NCBI RefSeq assembly: GCF_023656565.1
Contig: NZ_JAMOKG010000004.1
Location: forward strand, 248,001 to 312,000
Length of the DNA: 64,000 nt
Direction: 5' to 3'
Source of the DNA: Flavobacterium tyrosinilyticum
Lineage (GTDB): Bacteria > Bacteroidota > Bacteroidia > Flavobacteriales > Flavobacteriaceae
The notes under the pieces are model-generated. The model did no database searches and was not told where the DNA came from. It saw only the letters and a list, made by a program, of their open reading frames with translations. Positions 25,242 to 34,903 of the stretch are shown piece by piece; position 1 is the stretch's first letter, and each line of letters begins with the position of its first letter. The position numbers and the translations under genes were made by a program.

Positions 25242-26771
25242 TTATAATTTTCTACTCCAATTTACGCTGGTATTCCATCCTTGTTTAAATGAAGAATGAA
25301 ATTTAGTCCAATTAAGAACAGATTCTTTTCTAATTGATTTCATAAACAATTTTAATTTGTATCCTTCAATTTGTTTTGAATTCAAATATTTCTGTTTCAC
25401 ATACATAATTGTTGGTGATGGCTTTGGCTGATATTTTTCATCTGCCCATGCAAACTTAGGCTTAATTCTAAACCCTCCAAATGGAACTTTTAGATGTAAA
25501 ATAGATGGATTTGGAAAGTATACTACATCAAAACCTTCTTGTCGCAGTTGCATCCCGAAATCAAAATCTTCTCCATAACCAAACTCTAATTCCATTGAGA
25601 ATGAAACATTTTTTAAACAGCTTGTTTTCACAAAACTATTCCCAGAACCAAAAATGCTAGTTTGGTGGATATTTTTATAAACTAACTTTTCATGTTTTTG
25701 TAAATAAGATGTTGTGGCAACATAGATGCCGAACTGCTCTATTTTATCAAAAATATTACTTATTAAATTTTCATCAAACCTGTTATCGTCATCATTTAAA
25801 AACACCCATTCGCTAGAAACATGGCTAAGAGCAACATTTCTGGCATTACAAGCTCCTGTTTGATGAGTGAAAATATGTTTAATTTCAAATGGCCATTGTT
25901 TGTCTGTCAAATAATCTAATTCACTAATACTTTCTGCTAAAGGGTTTTGTTCTACAATGATTACTTTTTTAGGTAAGTGAGTCTGTTCAACCAAATCTTG
26001 TAAGACATCATACAAACAAGCTTTACGTCCAATTGTCGGAATAATAACATCGATAGTTCTGGATTCAATAACTTTCAATTTTGACTGAATCATTATATTA
26101 GAAAATTGAACATCTGTTTTATTTTGCTTTTTAAATCGTAAGCAACCTAATAATGCCAATATAGGAAAACGTTTTTCAAAAATTAAGAAATTCAAAAATA
26201 ATATGAAGATCCAACGAGTACGATAATGCTGTTGTGTAAATTTAAATAGGTTAGAAACATTTGCCTTCACAACTGGAACCGAAATTCCTTTATCTATTAC
26301 GAATCTTGGATCGGAATAACAAAATAATCCTTTTACGGATCCTATTTTTGCTAAACTATGTAAAAAATAATCAAAATTATTTGTGAGTTTAATGTTATTT
26401 TCAAATTGCAAAAGTGCTTTTGAACTCATTCCTCCTAAAGCGCTACTAGTTGACCATGTTGGATAAATAACGTTCTTTTTGGTATTAAAAAAAATAGATT
26501 CGTCAATATAACCAATGCTATCACACAAATATTTCTCTGAAGAATTATTGAAAGAAGCCATGATTCGGTCATGATGAAAAATTAAATCTAAAGCATCCCA
26601 ATTTATATTAGACTCAATTGTAATATGACCCCAGATTAATCTATCTGTCGAAAATTTTTTTGCTAATATCATTAAAGTTGAGGCGACATTTAAGGAAGCA
26701 TCAAACGAAATCACTTCTTGGTTCCTACAAACTTTTACAACTTTGTTATTTTGATGATAAACAACTACCAT
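25242..26771 (-). CDS. Two-part family 2 glycosyltransferase
   Basis: The 509-residue protein is about 200 longer than its GT2 neighbours. Residues from about 238 form a complete GT2 domain: IDVIIPTIGRKACLYDVLQD, FLNDDDNRF (metal site) and YGEDFDFGMQLRQEGFDV. The first 235 residues look like a decayed or specialised GT-A module: DALDLIFHHDRIMASF, then SSALGGMSSKALLQFENNI, where GT2 enzymes have their GG acceptor loop, and a hydrophobic stretch near 190-205. Whether the first module is catalytic is unclear. It is coupled to the upstream GT4 gene by TAATG. Confidence 0.82.
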   Translation of the reverse strand: MVVVYHQNNKVVKVCRNQEVISFDASLNVASTLMILAKKFSTDRLIWGHITIESNINWDALDLIFHHDRIMASFNNSSEKYLCDSIGYIDESIFFNTKKNVIYPTWSTSSALGGMSSKALLQFENNIKLTNNFDYFLHSLAKIGSVKGLFCYSDPRFVIDKGISVPVVKANVSNLFKFTQQHYRTRWIFILFLNFLIFEKRFPILALLGCLRFKKQNKTDVQFSNIMIQSKLKVIESRTIDVIIPTIGRKACLYDVLQDLVEQTHLPKKVIIVEQNPLAESISELDYLTDKQWPFEIKHIFTHQTGACNARNVALSHVSSEWVFLNDDDNRFDENLISNIFDKIEQFGIYVATTSYLQKHEKLVYKNIHQTSIFGSGNSFVKTSCLKNVSFSMELEFGYGEDFDFGMQLRQEGFDVVYFPNPSILHLKVPFGGFRIKPKFAWADEKYQPKPSPTIMYVKQKYLNSKQIEGYKLKLFMKSIRKESVLNWTKFHSSFKQGWNTSVNWSRKL

Positions 26772-27925
26772 TAGATTTTATGATTGATTATTTTTTGATA
26801 AAATTCGAGGTTTTCTTTTACCAAAGTATTTATATCAAATTTAGCTTCTACCCTAATTCTTGCTTTTTTTCCCATTTCCAAACAAAGTGAATCATTTTGC
26901 AACAACTGGATTATTCTATCAGAATATAAATTATGGTTTTCAGGATGAACTAAAAAACCACTTATTTCATCTATTATAAGTTCTTGTGACCAACCAATAT
27001 CACTGTTTACAATTGCTTTTTGCATAGCCATCGATTCGATGGTAACCATTCCAAATGTTTCTGCAAAAGTTGGAAAGACGCAGACATTAGCTTTTTTTAT
27101 ATAATTGTTTACTTCCTTATAAGGAATTTTACCAAGATATGTTACGTTTTTTAAATCGTCTTCAGTTAATTGATTTTTCATCAATTGCCACGTTGAAGTC
27201 GAATTTGTTTTTATATCAAAAGAATCTGCGCCAATTAAAACTAATTTTGCTTCAGGAATATGATTACGGACTTTCTTGAAAATTTCTGGCAACTCTAAAA
27301 CACCTTTTTTTCTAATTAAAGTACCAATGTAGAGTATTGTATTTTTTTCAATTTTTTCTGGTTCTTTGTTTTCAAACTCTTTAAGATCGACACCATTATA
27401 AATAGTCTCTATTTTTTTTCCTATTATCTTAAAAAGCCTTTTTGAAACTTCTCCAGCAAATGTTGTTGGTGCTATAAATGCTTGCGCTCTCTTTATTGCC
27501 AATTTTTCAAACCAGAAATTTTTAATTTTTTGTTTTCTATTCTCTAAATGGCAAAAATAGGCATCACTTCCATGAAAACGAATTACTATCGGTACGTCCA
27601 AATTCATAAAAGCTACAATTCCAGTCCAATCAGGAGCTTCAATCAAGTCAATTTTTTCTTTTTCAATAACTGAATTAATATAATTTTGCATATGTTTTCG
27701 ATGGAAAAACCATCCTAAAAGTTTATATTTTTTATTCTTAATTAAATGAATCACAATTCCATCCTCCTTTAAAACTTCTTGCCTTTTCTGACCATAAACA
27801 AAAACAGTAACTTTAATATTTTCATTTTTTAATGCTATAGTTAGATTTTTTACACTAGTTCCTATTCCTGCTGCATGGGCAACTTCAGGATGAGGAAATT
27901 CAGGAGTTAAAAAAGCTATATGCAT
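26771..27925 (-). CDS. Glycosyltransferase family 4
   Basis: The 384-residue GT-B enzyme begins MHIAFLTPEFPHPEVAHAAG with the GIGTSVKNL loop, and has TILYIGTLIRKKGVLELPEI (about 200) and the donor motif FAETFGMVTIESMAMQKAIV (about 295-315). No membrane segment is present. The layout is close to well-known capsule and exopolysaccharide GT4 enzymes. Its stop overlaps the next start by one base. Substrates are not predictable. Confidence 0.9.
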   Translation of the reverse strand: MHIAFLTPEFPHPEVAHAAGIGTSVKNLTIALKNENIKVTVFVYGQKRQEVLKEDGIVIHLIKNKKYKLLGWFFHRKHMQNYINSVIEKEKIDLIEAPDWTGIVAFMNLDVPIVIRFHGSDAYFCHLENRKQKIKNFWFEKLAIKRAQAFIAPTTFAGEVSKRLFKIIGKKIETIYNGVDLKEFENKEPEKIEKNTILYIGTLIRKKGVLELPEIFKKVRNHIPEAKLVLIGADSFDIKTNSTSTWQLMKNQLTEDDLKNVTYLGKIPYKEVNNYIKKANVCVFPTFAETFGMVTIESMAMQKAIVNSDIGWSQELIIDEISGFLVHPENHNLYSDRIIQLLQNDSLCLEMGKKARIRVEAKFDINTLVKENLEFYQKIINHKI

Positions 27926-27956
27926 ATCGATCTATTTAATTTACAAAACAGTAAAA

Positions 27957-29057
27957 CTACTTATAATTCTCTGTCTTAAGAATTATATTTTTTGCCAGAT
28001 TTTGAAATGGAATTTCTATAACCCGATAAGTGAGGGTAGAAATAAAAACGGAGACAATTAATATTAATGCAAATCGAATGAAAAAATTAATAATCGAATT
28101 ATCATAAAAATCTAATAAATGAAATTTTGCTAACCAAGCAATAACTATAAAATGAATTATGTACATACTGAAACTTATTCTTCCAATATATCTGATGTAG
28201 GGTTTTGAGATAAAATTTAATTTTCCTCTACTTAAAAGAAAACAAAAAGCCATAAAAAAAATACTTACAATAATATGACCTAAATAAAGAAAATCAACAT
28301 TTGATCCTACTTGTAATAGAAGTAAAATGAAGAAAAAACCTAAGTTTTTGTACGTGATAAGTTTTAAATTCGCTTTATCCTCAACTAGAAAATATAAAAT
28401 TATACCTAAGAGAAAAATTGGTAATTGACATGGAAAATAATAAAAGAGAAATTCTCTCCACAAATTAGAGGCTGGGATAAAAATAGCATGCTGAAAAAAC
28501 TCCTGCAAAATAAGTTTAATCAATAAAGAGAAATTTAAAAATAAAAATGCTGTATTGATATTTTGTATTCGTTTAAACAAAAAAGGAAATAAACAGTAAA
28601 AAAACATTTCTACTGTAATCGACCATCCTCCTGGCACTAAACCATTAATCCAATATGGACTTAGTCCGTGACAGAAAAAAAAATTAGAGATAATACACGC
28701 AATCGTAATATGAGGCTGATTTCCAAACCAAAATGGTAAATTAAAAACAATTCTGAATAAATAATATGCAATACCCAAATAATAGATTGGTGCAATTCTA
28801 AAAAACCGTCGTATAAAAAAGTTTTTTAAAGGATTTCTCTCAGCAGAGCTTCTGTGCATATACGAACGAAATAAAGTAAAAGAACTCGCTATAAAAAAAA
28901 GCTGAACCCCTCTTGCTCCCAGACTAAATAAAACAGATAAAACATGGGGAAGCTTAACACCGCCCGGTTGAGCTGAATGAGTAATCAGCACCATTAAAAT
29001 AGCTATTCCTCTAATAGCATCAATGTAATCTAACTTTTGTAATTTAACTACATTCAT
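27957..29057 (-). CDS. Acyltransferase 3 (OafA/YrhL-type) membrane protein
   Basis: The 366-residue protein has about ten membrane segments and the family's N-terminal motif DAIRGIAILMVLITHSAQ with the conserved Arg and His, followed by GARGVQLFFIASSF and NFFIRRFFRIAPIYYL. Such proteins bring acyl groups across the inner membrane to modify surface sugars, usually as O-acetyl. It starts directly before two SGNH-like genes, which fits an acylation block. Substrate is unknown; it lacks a fused SGNH domain. Confidence 0.9.
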   Translation of the reverse strand: MNVVKLQKLDYIDAIRGIAILMVLITHSAQPGGVKLPHVLSVLFSLGARGVQLFFIASSFTLFRSYMHRSSAERNPLKNFFIRRFFRIAPIYYLGIAYYLFRIVFNLPFWFGNQPHITIACIISNFFFCHGLSPYWINGLVPGGWSITVEMFFYCLFPFLFKRIQNINTAFLFLNFSLLIKLILQEFFQHAIFIPASNLWREFLFYYFPCQLPIFLLGIILYFLVEDKANLKLITYKNLGFFFILLLLQVGSNVDFLYLGHIIVSIFFMAFCFLLSRGKLNFISKPYIRYIGRISFSMYIIHFIVIAWLAKFHLLDFYDNSIINFFIRFALILIVSVFISTLTYRVIEIPFQNLAKNIILKTENYK

Positions 29058-29933
29058 CTATAAAAAAAAATCTTTTAAAATTCTTGCTGTGAAAATTTTT
29101 GCTCCTTCGTCTGTCAAATGTGAACATGATGAGAAATACTTATCTTCAGTTACAACATTTTCGTAATTGTATATCTCTGGATATATTTTTTTAACTTGTT
29201 TAAAATATTCTAACCCTTTAGTATTTTCACACATAGGAGTCATTATTGCTATAAGATTTATGTTGTTTTTTTTACACAGAGTTTTAATCTCTTCATAATA
29301 CTTATTTCGTCTAGGTTTGCTATTTGAAAGATCCGATTTTAGTTCGTGATTTGAATGGAACAATCCTAAATATCCCCCATCATTGAGGTCATTTCCTTTT
29401 TTGTCCAAAGCATTGCTCAACATTTCTCTAAAGCCTAATTTAGTTTCATATCGCATAAAACGATAAAATGGAAAAAAGTAAAATATATTATAATCAGGCG
29501 AATTTTTAAATTGGTTTCTTATAATTTCTGAATCCCAAAAATACGGCATAAATTTTAAGGCATTTGCTTCAGAATAATCTAACTCTGAACTTAAGCTTAA
29601 ATCTACTTCAAGAATCACATTTTTAATTTTATTTTTTTTTGCCACTAAAAGTTTTAAAATCAAATCTGATTCGAATAATTTCGCCCCTTCCATTCCATAG
29701 TTAAAGGCTTTTAATCCTTTATGAGAAAACATTGGAGTTACCAAATGATAATACGCTCTTGATGATCCTAATATAACAACATCAATTGTTTTTGGTTCTG
29801 AATTATAGACATATCCTATTTTGCCTCTTTTAGCTGAATGTAAATAAGCTTTAGTGTAAATTATGTCTAAAACAACAGCTATTAAGAATAGTATTATAAT
29901 AATTTTAAATAGAAAGAATAAAAATTTTCTCAT
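29058..29933 (-). CDS. SGNH-hydrolase-like membrane-anchored protein, copy 1
   Basis: The 291-residue protein has one N-terminal membrane anchor (about 5-25) and a periplasmic domain. SGNH block I is visible as VVILGSSRAYYH, and a C-terminal HLTDEGAKIF resembles block V with its histidine. The Asp expected three residues before that His is a Ser here (SSCSH), so catalysis by the usual triad is in doubt. It is a tandem paralogue of the next gene. With the MBOAT gene beyond, it recalls AlgI/AlgJ-AlgX or PatA/PatB acylation pairs, where an SGNH-like partner passes acetyl groups to the glycan. Confidence 0.78.
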   Translation of the reverse strand: MRKFLFFLFKIIIILFLIAVVLDIIYTKAYLHSAKRGKIGYVYNSEPKTIDVVILGSSRAYYHLVTPMFSHKGLKAFNYGMEGAKLFESDLILKLLVAKKNKIKNVILEVDLSLSSELDYSEANALKFMPYFWDSEIIRNQFKNSPDYNIFYFFPFYRFMRYETKLGFREMLSNALDKKGNDLNDGGYLGLFHSNHELKSDLSNSKPRRNKYYEEIKTLCKKNNINLIAIMTPMCENTKGLEYFKQVKKIYPEIYNYENVVTEDKYFSSCSHLTDEGAKIFTARILKDFFL

Positions 29934-29951
29934 TTCGAAAATTCGCCCATT

Positions 29952-30845
29952 TTAAGGAATATTAATGTTAGTAAAAAAATCTTTTAAAATTCTTGCTGTA
30001 AAAATTTTTGCTCCTTCGTCTGTCATGTGACCACAAGAAGAAAAATATTTATTATCCGTAACAACATTTTCATAATTATGAATTTCTGGATATGCTTTTT
30101 TAACTTTATCAAAATAATTCATCCCAGCAACGTTTTCACACATTGGCGTCATAACAGCAATAAAATTGATATTGTTCTTTTTACAGGCACTTTTAATTTC
30201 TTCGTAGTATTTATTGTATGGCAATGGATTTAAATTAACAATATTGTTTTTCATATTGCCATTCTTATGTTTTTCTAAAGGATAATATCCTAAGTTATCT
30301 AATGCATTGGTTTTTTCTTTTGAAACTATTTTATAAATTTCTCGAAAACCAATTTTAGAATCAAATTTCACATATCTGTAAAAAGGAATATAATACAATT
30401 CATTAAAATTTTCTTCGGTCGAAAAATGATTTTTTATGGTTTCTGACCAATGAATATAAGGTAAAAACTTTGTCGCTACTCCTTCAGATTCTTGATCGTT
30501 AGAAAGATTCAAATCTGCTTCTAGAATTACATTTCTAATTTCGTACTTTCTTTCGATCATTAATTTCAATATTAATGAAGCTTCAAACAAATGTCCGCCG
30601 CTCATTCCGTAGTTAAATGTTTTAAAACCTTTTTCTTCAAACATCTGCGATACAAAATGATTATTTGCTCTTGAAGAACCTAAAATTACTACATCGTACT
30701 TTTTTGCTGTAGAATTAAAAACAGTTTCTACTTTTCCACGGTTTCTTGACTGCATAAAAATATAAGTATACAATCCGTCTAGGATAACTGATACCAGAAC
30801 TGTTAAGAGAAAAATCCCTAGTATGTACAATAAAAACTTCTTCAT
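29952..30845 (-). CDS. SGNH-hydrolase-like membrane-anchored protein, copy 2
   Basis: The 297-residue protein shares its layout with copy 1: N-terminal anchor, VVILGSSRANNHFV (block I serine), FKTFNYGMSGGHLFEASLIL, MTPMCENV and HMTDEGAKIFTARILKDFF. The two genes are alike at DNA level over their 3' ends, so they arose by tandem duplication. The position before block V is again Ser rather than Asp. Its start overlaps the MBOAT stop by one base, which supports a physical or functional pair with the MBOAT protein. Confidence 0.78.
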   Translation of the reverse strand: MKKFLLYILGIFLLTVLVSVILDGLYTYIFMQSRNRGKVETVFNSTAKKYDVVILGSSRANNHFVSQMFEEKGFKTFNYGMSGGHLFEASLILKLMIERKYEIRNVILEADLNLSNDQESEGVATKFLPYIHWSETIKNHFSTEENFNELYYIPFYRYVKFDSKIGFREIYKIVSKEKTNALDNLGYYPLEKHKNGNMKNNIVNLNPLPYNKYYEEIKSACKKNNINFIAVMTPMCENVAGMNYFDKVKKAYPEIHNYENVVTDNKYFSSCGHMTDEGAKIFTARILKDFFTNINIP

Positions 30846-32278
30846 TAAAACTGGAAATAAATAAATTCTTTGTAATCTGAATATGTTCCAAAAGCTATAA
30901 TAGCCATAATAGCTAAAGCCATTTTTAGCATACTCCTTTTTCCAGAAATTGGTTCCACTCTGGTTTTATTATTCCATTCAACCAGAACAAACAAACCAAT
31001 CATTAGTAATAATTCATAATTGTAACGTTCGTTATCTAAATACTGAGCACTAAACTCGCCATTAGTGAATATCTTTTTTAAATATAAAACGGCGTCAGTG
31101 ATTGTTTTTGCTCTAAAAAACACCCAAGCCACACAAGTCAATAAAAAAGTAGTTAAAATGCTAAATAGTACTCTAACAGAATCAAAATTCCATTTTAAAG
31201 TAATAGAATCCATATTGTTTCTATTACTATTAGACAATAATAAAGGAAGGAAATAAAGAGCATTTATAAATCCCCAAACAATGTATGTCCAGTTGGCGCC
31301 ATGCCAAAATCCGCTAACAATAAAGATGATAAAAGTATTTCTAATTTTCATCCAGAGACCACCTTTGCTTCCTCCTAACGGAATGTATAAATAATCTCGA
31401 AACCATGAAGAAAGCGAAATGTGCCAACGGCGCCAAAACTCGGCTATATCTCTTGAAAAATAAGGGTAATTGAAATTACGCAATAACTCAAGTCCAAATA
31501 GTTTTGACATTCCCAGTGCCATATCTGAGTATCCTGAGAAATCGCCATAAATTTGGAATGCAAAATATACTCCACCCAATATAAGTGAGAAAGAATTCAT
31601 TGAAGCATAATTGTCAAAAATAGCATTTGCATAAGTTGCGCAAGTATCGGCAATGACTACTTTTTTAACTAATCCCCAAACTATCTGACAGATTCCTTCT
31701 TTTGCTTGCTGAAAATTAAAAGTTCTTTTCACCTTTACTTCTGGCAATAAATGGGTTGCCCGTTCAATTGGGCCTGCCACCAAAAGCGGAAAATAACTCA
31801 CAAAAAGCGAATAATCTACAAAATTATATTCGGCTTTAATTCTTTTAAAGTAAATATCAATAACATACGATAAGCCATGAAACGTATAAAAAGAAATTCC
31901 AACCGGCAAAACGACATTTAACAAAATTGGACTTGCTTTGAAACCAACGGTTGTCAACATTTGTGCAAACGATTCTGAGAAGAAATTATAGTATTTAAAA
32001 ATTCCCAGAAAGCCTAAATTGACACTGACACTTAGCCAAAACCAAAACTTTCGCCATTTCTCATTGGTACTTTTTTCAATTCTAATTCCTGTATAATAAT
32101 CTAAAAAAGTGGAAAAAACCAACAGAAACAAAAAACGCCAATCCCAACAGGAATAAAAATAATAACTGGCAATAATAAGAAGCGCATTTTGTGTGTTTTT
32201 TGTTTTGTTAAAAACAAACCAATACAAAAAAAACACGAGGGGTAAAAAAACAGCAAAAGCCAGAGAATTGAAAAACAT
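30845..32278 (-). CDS. MBOAT-family O-acyltransferase (AlgI/PatA-like)
   Basis: The 477-residue polytopic protein shows the AlgI-type core: DFSGYSDMALGMSKLFGLEL, RDIAEFWRRWHISLSSWFRD, YIPLGGSKGG and FIVSGFWHGANWTYIVWG with the invariant membrane His. AlgI and PatA carry acetyl groups across the membrane for O-acetylation of alginate or peptidoglycan by periplasmic SGNH-type partners. Two such partners follow directly, so this module most likely acylates the polysaccharide made here. Length is normal for the family. Confidence 0.93.
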   Translation of the reverse strand: MFFNSLAFAVFLPLVFFLYWFVFNKTKNTQNALLIIASYYFYSCWDWRFLFLLVFSTFLDYYTGIRIEKSTNEKWRKFWFWLSVSVNLGFLGIFKYYNFFSESFAQMLTTVGFKASPILLNVVLPVGISFYTFHGLSYVIDIYFKRIKAEYNFVDYSLFVSYFPLLVAGPIERATHLLPEVKVKRTFNFQQAKEGICQIVWGLVKKVVIADTCATYANAIFDNYASMNSFSLILGGVYFAFQIYGDFSGYSDMALGMSKLFGLELLRNFNYPYFSRDIAEFWRRWHISLSSWFRDYLYIPLGGSKGGLWMKIRNTFIIFIVSGFWHGANWTYIVWGFINALYFLPLLLSNSNRNNMDSITLKWNFDSVRVLFSILTTFLLTCVAWVFFRAKTITDAVLYLKKIFTNGEFSAQYLDNERYNYELLLMIGLFVLVEWNNKTRVEPISGKRSMLKMALAIMAIIAFGTYSDYKEFIYFQF

Positions 32279-32324
32279 AATTTATTTTAAAAATGGTAGT
32301 GCAATAAAAACGCAAAGAAAACAA

Positions 32325-33725
32325 TTATTCTTTATAAATGATGATTTTAATTCCTTCCCAAATTCGCTTGGAGGCTTCTTGAGGAGAATGTTGATTGATA
32401 ATTTTAAACCATTCTTGTGCTCCGTCAATAACAGACGATTTTTTATCAATGCCGCTCTCAATTATTGAAACAATATCATCCGGATTATTTATCCATAAGA
32501 CTGTTTCTAAATTTGGCATTGAACGAAAATGAACATAATTGTATATTTTTTTAACGGACCAATCTGAGATTTTTTTATCAGTAACATCATAATTAATAAA
32601 TGCACAGGCTTTATCGTGCGCAACATAATCAAAAACCATAGAAGATCCCAGATTGACAACCATTTCAGTATTTGCTATGGTATTCATTTGTAAATCAATA
32701 TCTACCTGAGTTGGTAAAATTGTATTCCAACCTTCTCCTATTTTTTGCCATAATGGTTCAATTGGCACAATTACATCCTGATAATCATTAATGACTTTGT
32801 CATATCGATCTGAAAAATCAACTGGACAGCGTCTAAAAATAATCCCTAATGCATTTCCGTTTCTGTTTAATTCTCTAACTGCAACGGCTACATCCTCCAA
32901 ATATTTGGAATCGTCAGGACAAGTGGTAATATCGTCTCCTGAATAACAGATATATTTTTTATCGAGATTTAGATTATTTTGTTCAAAAAAGTCTTCTCTT
33001 GAAATTAGTTTGCTTTTATCAAAATGAGATTCAAATTGAGGTGTTCCGGTTACCACAATCTGTGATTCTAGAATATATGGATAATAAAAAAGTAATTCCT
33101 TTTTCATCAAGTCGCTCCAGACAAAATAGTAATCTGTTTCGACAACCATTGTAGCTTTTGGCAGATTATCCCACGAAAAAATAAAAGTCGCGGTAGGAAT
33201 TCCTAAATCTTGTGCAGCCAACAAAGGTGCAATTGCAGACATTGGTCTTTGATTAGTACAAAAAACCATTGCCGGTTTTTCTTTTTGAAGTGTTTCTAAA
33301 CTTTTATGATAATACAGTGTTCTTCGTTCCTTGTTTTTAATTTTTTCTCGAATGCGATTTAAACCACATTTAGAAGAATGGGTAAATGATACCATTTGAG
33401 TAAACAAACTTTTTCCAGCTTTAAGAACAGTTGCATATGAAAAAGGAAATCTATATGTATCGTAAACACGATCTTGGGTTTTTCGAATATTAAGATTCAA
33501 CTCAATTTGTTTGCGGGCATTTTTATAGCCTTCTGTAAATGGATTTGATTTAGAATTATGAATTCTTATCTCTTTAAAACCTAATTCTGTTAAATCAAAC
33601 GGGGTGTTATTCCAGAAAACAACGTCGAAATTTTCCTTTAATCCAATAGCTTGAAAATCTGAATATGCAAAGTTGCGTAAGCCAATACCGTCGGGCAAAA
33701 GGATAAATATTTTCTTGTTTTGCAT
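32325..33725 (-). CDS. Unrecognised GT-B-like protein, possible sugar transferase
   Basis: The 466-residue soluble protein starts KKIFILLPDGIGLRNFAYSD, as a GT-B N-terminal domain would, and continues with MVFCTNQRPMSAIAPLLAAQ and TATFIFSWDNLPKATM. The C-terminal half has YICYSGDDITTCPDDSKYLE and MVVNLGSSMVFDYVAHDKAC, which looks like the acidic/serine region of polyglycerol-phosphate or UDP-glycosyltransferase folds. I cannot place it in a CAZy family. It lies in the same gene run as neuC, neuB and neuA, and no known sialyltransferase is present in the locus, so it is one candidate for that missing step. Confidence 0.55.
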   Translation of the reverse strand: MQNKKIFILLPDGIGLRNFAYSDFQAIGLKENFDVVFWNNTPFDLTELGFKEIRIHNSKSNPFTEGYKNARKQIELNLNIRKTQDRVYDTYRFPFSYATVLKAGKSLFTQMVSFTHSSKCGLNRIREKIKNKERRTLYYHKSLETLQKEKPAMVFCTNQRPMSAIAPLLAAQDLGIPTATFIFSWDNLPKATMVVETDYYFVWSDLMKKELLFYYPYILESQIVVTGTPQFESHFDKSKLISREDFFEQNNLNLDKKYICYSGDDITTCPDDSKYLEDVAVAVRELNRNGNALGIIFRRCPVDFSDRYDKVINDYQDVIVPIEPLWQKIGEGWNTILPTQVDIDLQMNTIANTEMVVNLGSSMVFDYVAHDKACAFINYDVTDKKISDWSVKKIYNYVHFRSMPNLETVLWINNPDDIVSIIESGIDKKSSVIDGAQEWFKIINQHSPQEASKRIWEGIKIIIYKE

Positions 33726-34903
33726 TATCTATTACTAATTTTTTCTAATAATTCGTTTTCCAAATTTTGATTCTTTTTAGGCAAACTCATTATTAATTTA
33801 TTCCCAAAATCAATACTACCAATTTCTACATATTTGTACGTTACTTTGGAAATAAAATAAGTTATTACAATTATTAATACATAAAAACAGAAGAACATAA
33901 AATCATTATGTAAAATTACTTCAGGCAGGTGTAAAATAGCTGTGATTTTTTTACAAATTCCTCTAAAAAGATATCCAAATACATATATAATTAAAAAATG
34001 GTTTAAATACATACTAAAACTCACAACTCCTATTTTTTGAACAAAATCGTTGACCAAAAACTTCATATTAGTTGTATATGTTCCTATTGCAAATAATAAA
34101 AATATAGCTGCGTATATATATTCTCTTTTAATAAAATAATACGCATATTCTTCATCAAATTTGAAAAAGCAAAAACCTAAATATAATAAAAGAGAAGTTA
34201 CTATCATTTTTTGTCCAGACTTAAATGAAAAAACAATATTCTTATTAACATGATACAAGACTATTCCTAAAATAAATACTGGCAATTGGTTTGGCAGCCA
34301 AAAATATAAGGCCCATTTATTAAAACTTCCAAAAATGAAATTTAAAAAGAAGATGGTTTTCTCTACAAAGTAATGATTTATGATTACAGATACTAGCATT
34401 GAAATTATTAGTAATAAAATCGTCTTTTTTAAAGAATTAAAGTATTTAAATAACATAGGAACCAACAAATAAAAAAGCATTTCTATTCCAATTGACCAAC
34501 CTCCAGGCGGAATATCATTTATTCCTGGCAAATAAATACCATTTGTAAAAGTATAATTTGCTATTAAATTTTCAATATTAATCTCATTATGCTTAATGAC
34601 ACTTTTATAAAAAACATATACTATTCCTGCAAGATAATAGTAGGGTGCAATTCTAAAAAAACGACGAATAAAAAAATTACGATTTGTGAATTCTTTTTCG
34701 ATTAATATTCTTTTAGAGTAAGAATTGAATAATGTGAAACTACTTAAAATAAAAAAGAGTTGAACTCCTAAATCTCCAGTACTACAAATTTTTTGAACAA
34801 AATCTGATACAATAAATGATTGCGAAGAATGAATAAGAATAACTAGTAATATAGCATACCCTCTTAAGGCATTTACCCATTTGTATTTATCACTATCTAT
34901 CAT
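33725..34903 (-). CDS. Acyltransferase 3 (OafA/YrhL-type) membrane protein
   Basis: The 392-residue polytopic protein shows KWVNALRGYAILLVILIHSS with the conserved Arg-His spacing, GDLGVQLFFILSSFTLFNS, and FFIRRFFRIAPYYYLAG. It shares this pattern with the protein at 27957 but is clearly diverged. It is coupled by one-base overlaps with genes on both sides (32325 and GT10), so its target is probably a sugar placed by these enzymes. O-acetylation is the usual activity. Confidence 0.9.
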   Translation of the reverse strand: MIDSDKYKWVNALRGYAILLVILIHSSQSFIVSDFVQKICSTGDLGVQLFFILSSFTLFNSYSKRILIEKEFTNRNFFIRRFFRIAPYYYLAGIVYVFYKSVIKHNEINIENLIANYTFTNGIYLPGINDIPPGGWSIGIEMLFYLLVPMLFKYFNSLKKTILLLIISMLVSVIINHYFVEKTIFFLNFIFGSFNKWALYFWLPNQLPVFILGIVLYHVNKNIVFSFKSGQKMIVTSLLLYLGFCFFKFDEEYAYYFIKREYIYAAIFLLFAIGTYTTNMKFLVNDFVQKIGVVSFSMYLNHFLIIYVFGYLFRGICKKITAILHLPEVILHNDFMFFCFYVLIIVITYFISKVTYKYVEIGSIDFGNKLIMSLPKKNQNLENELLEKISNR

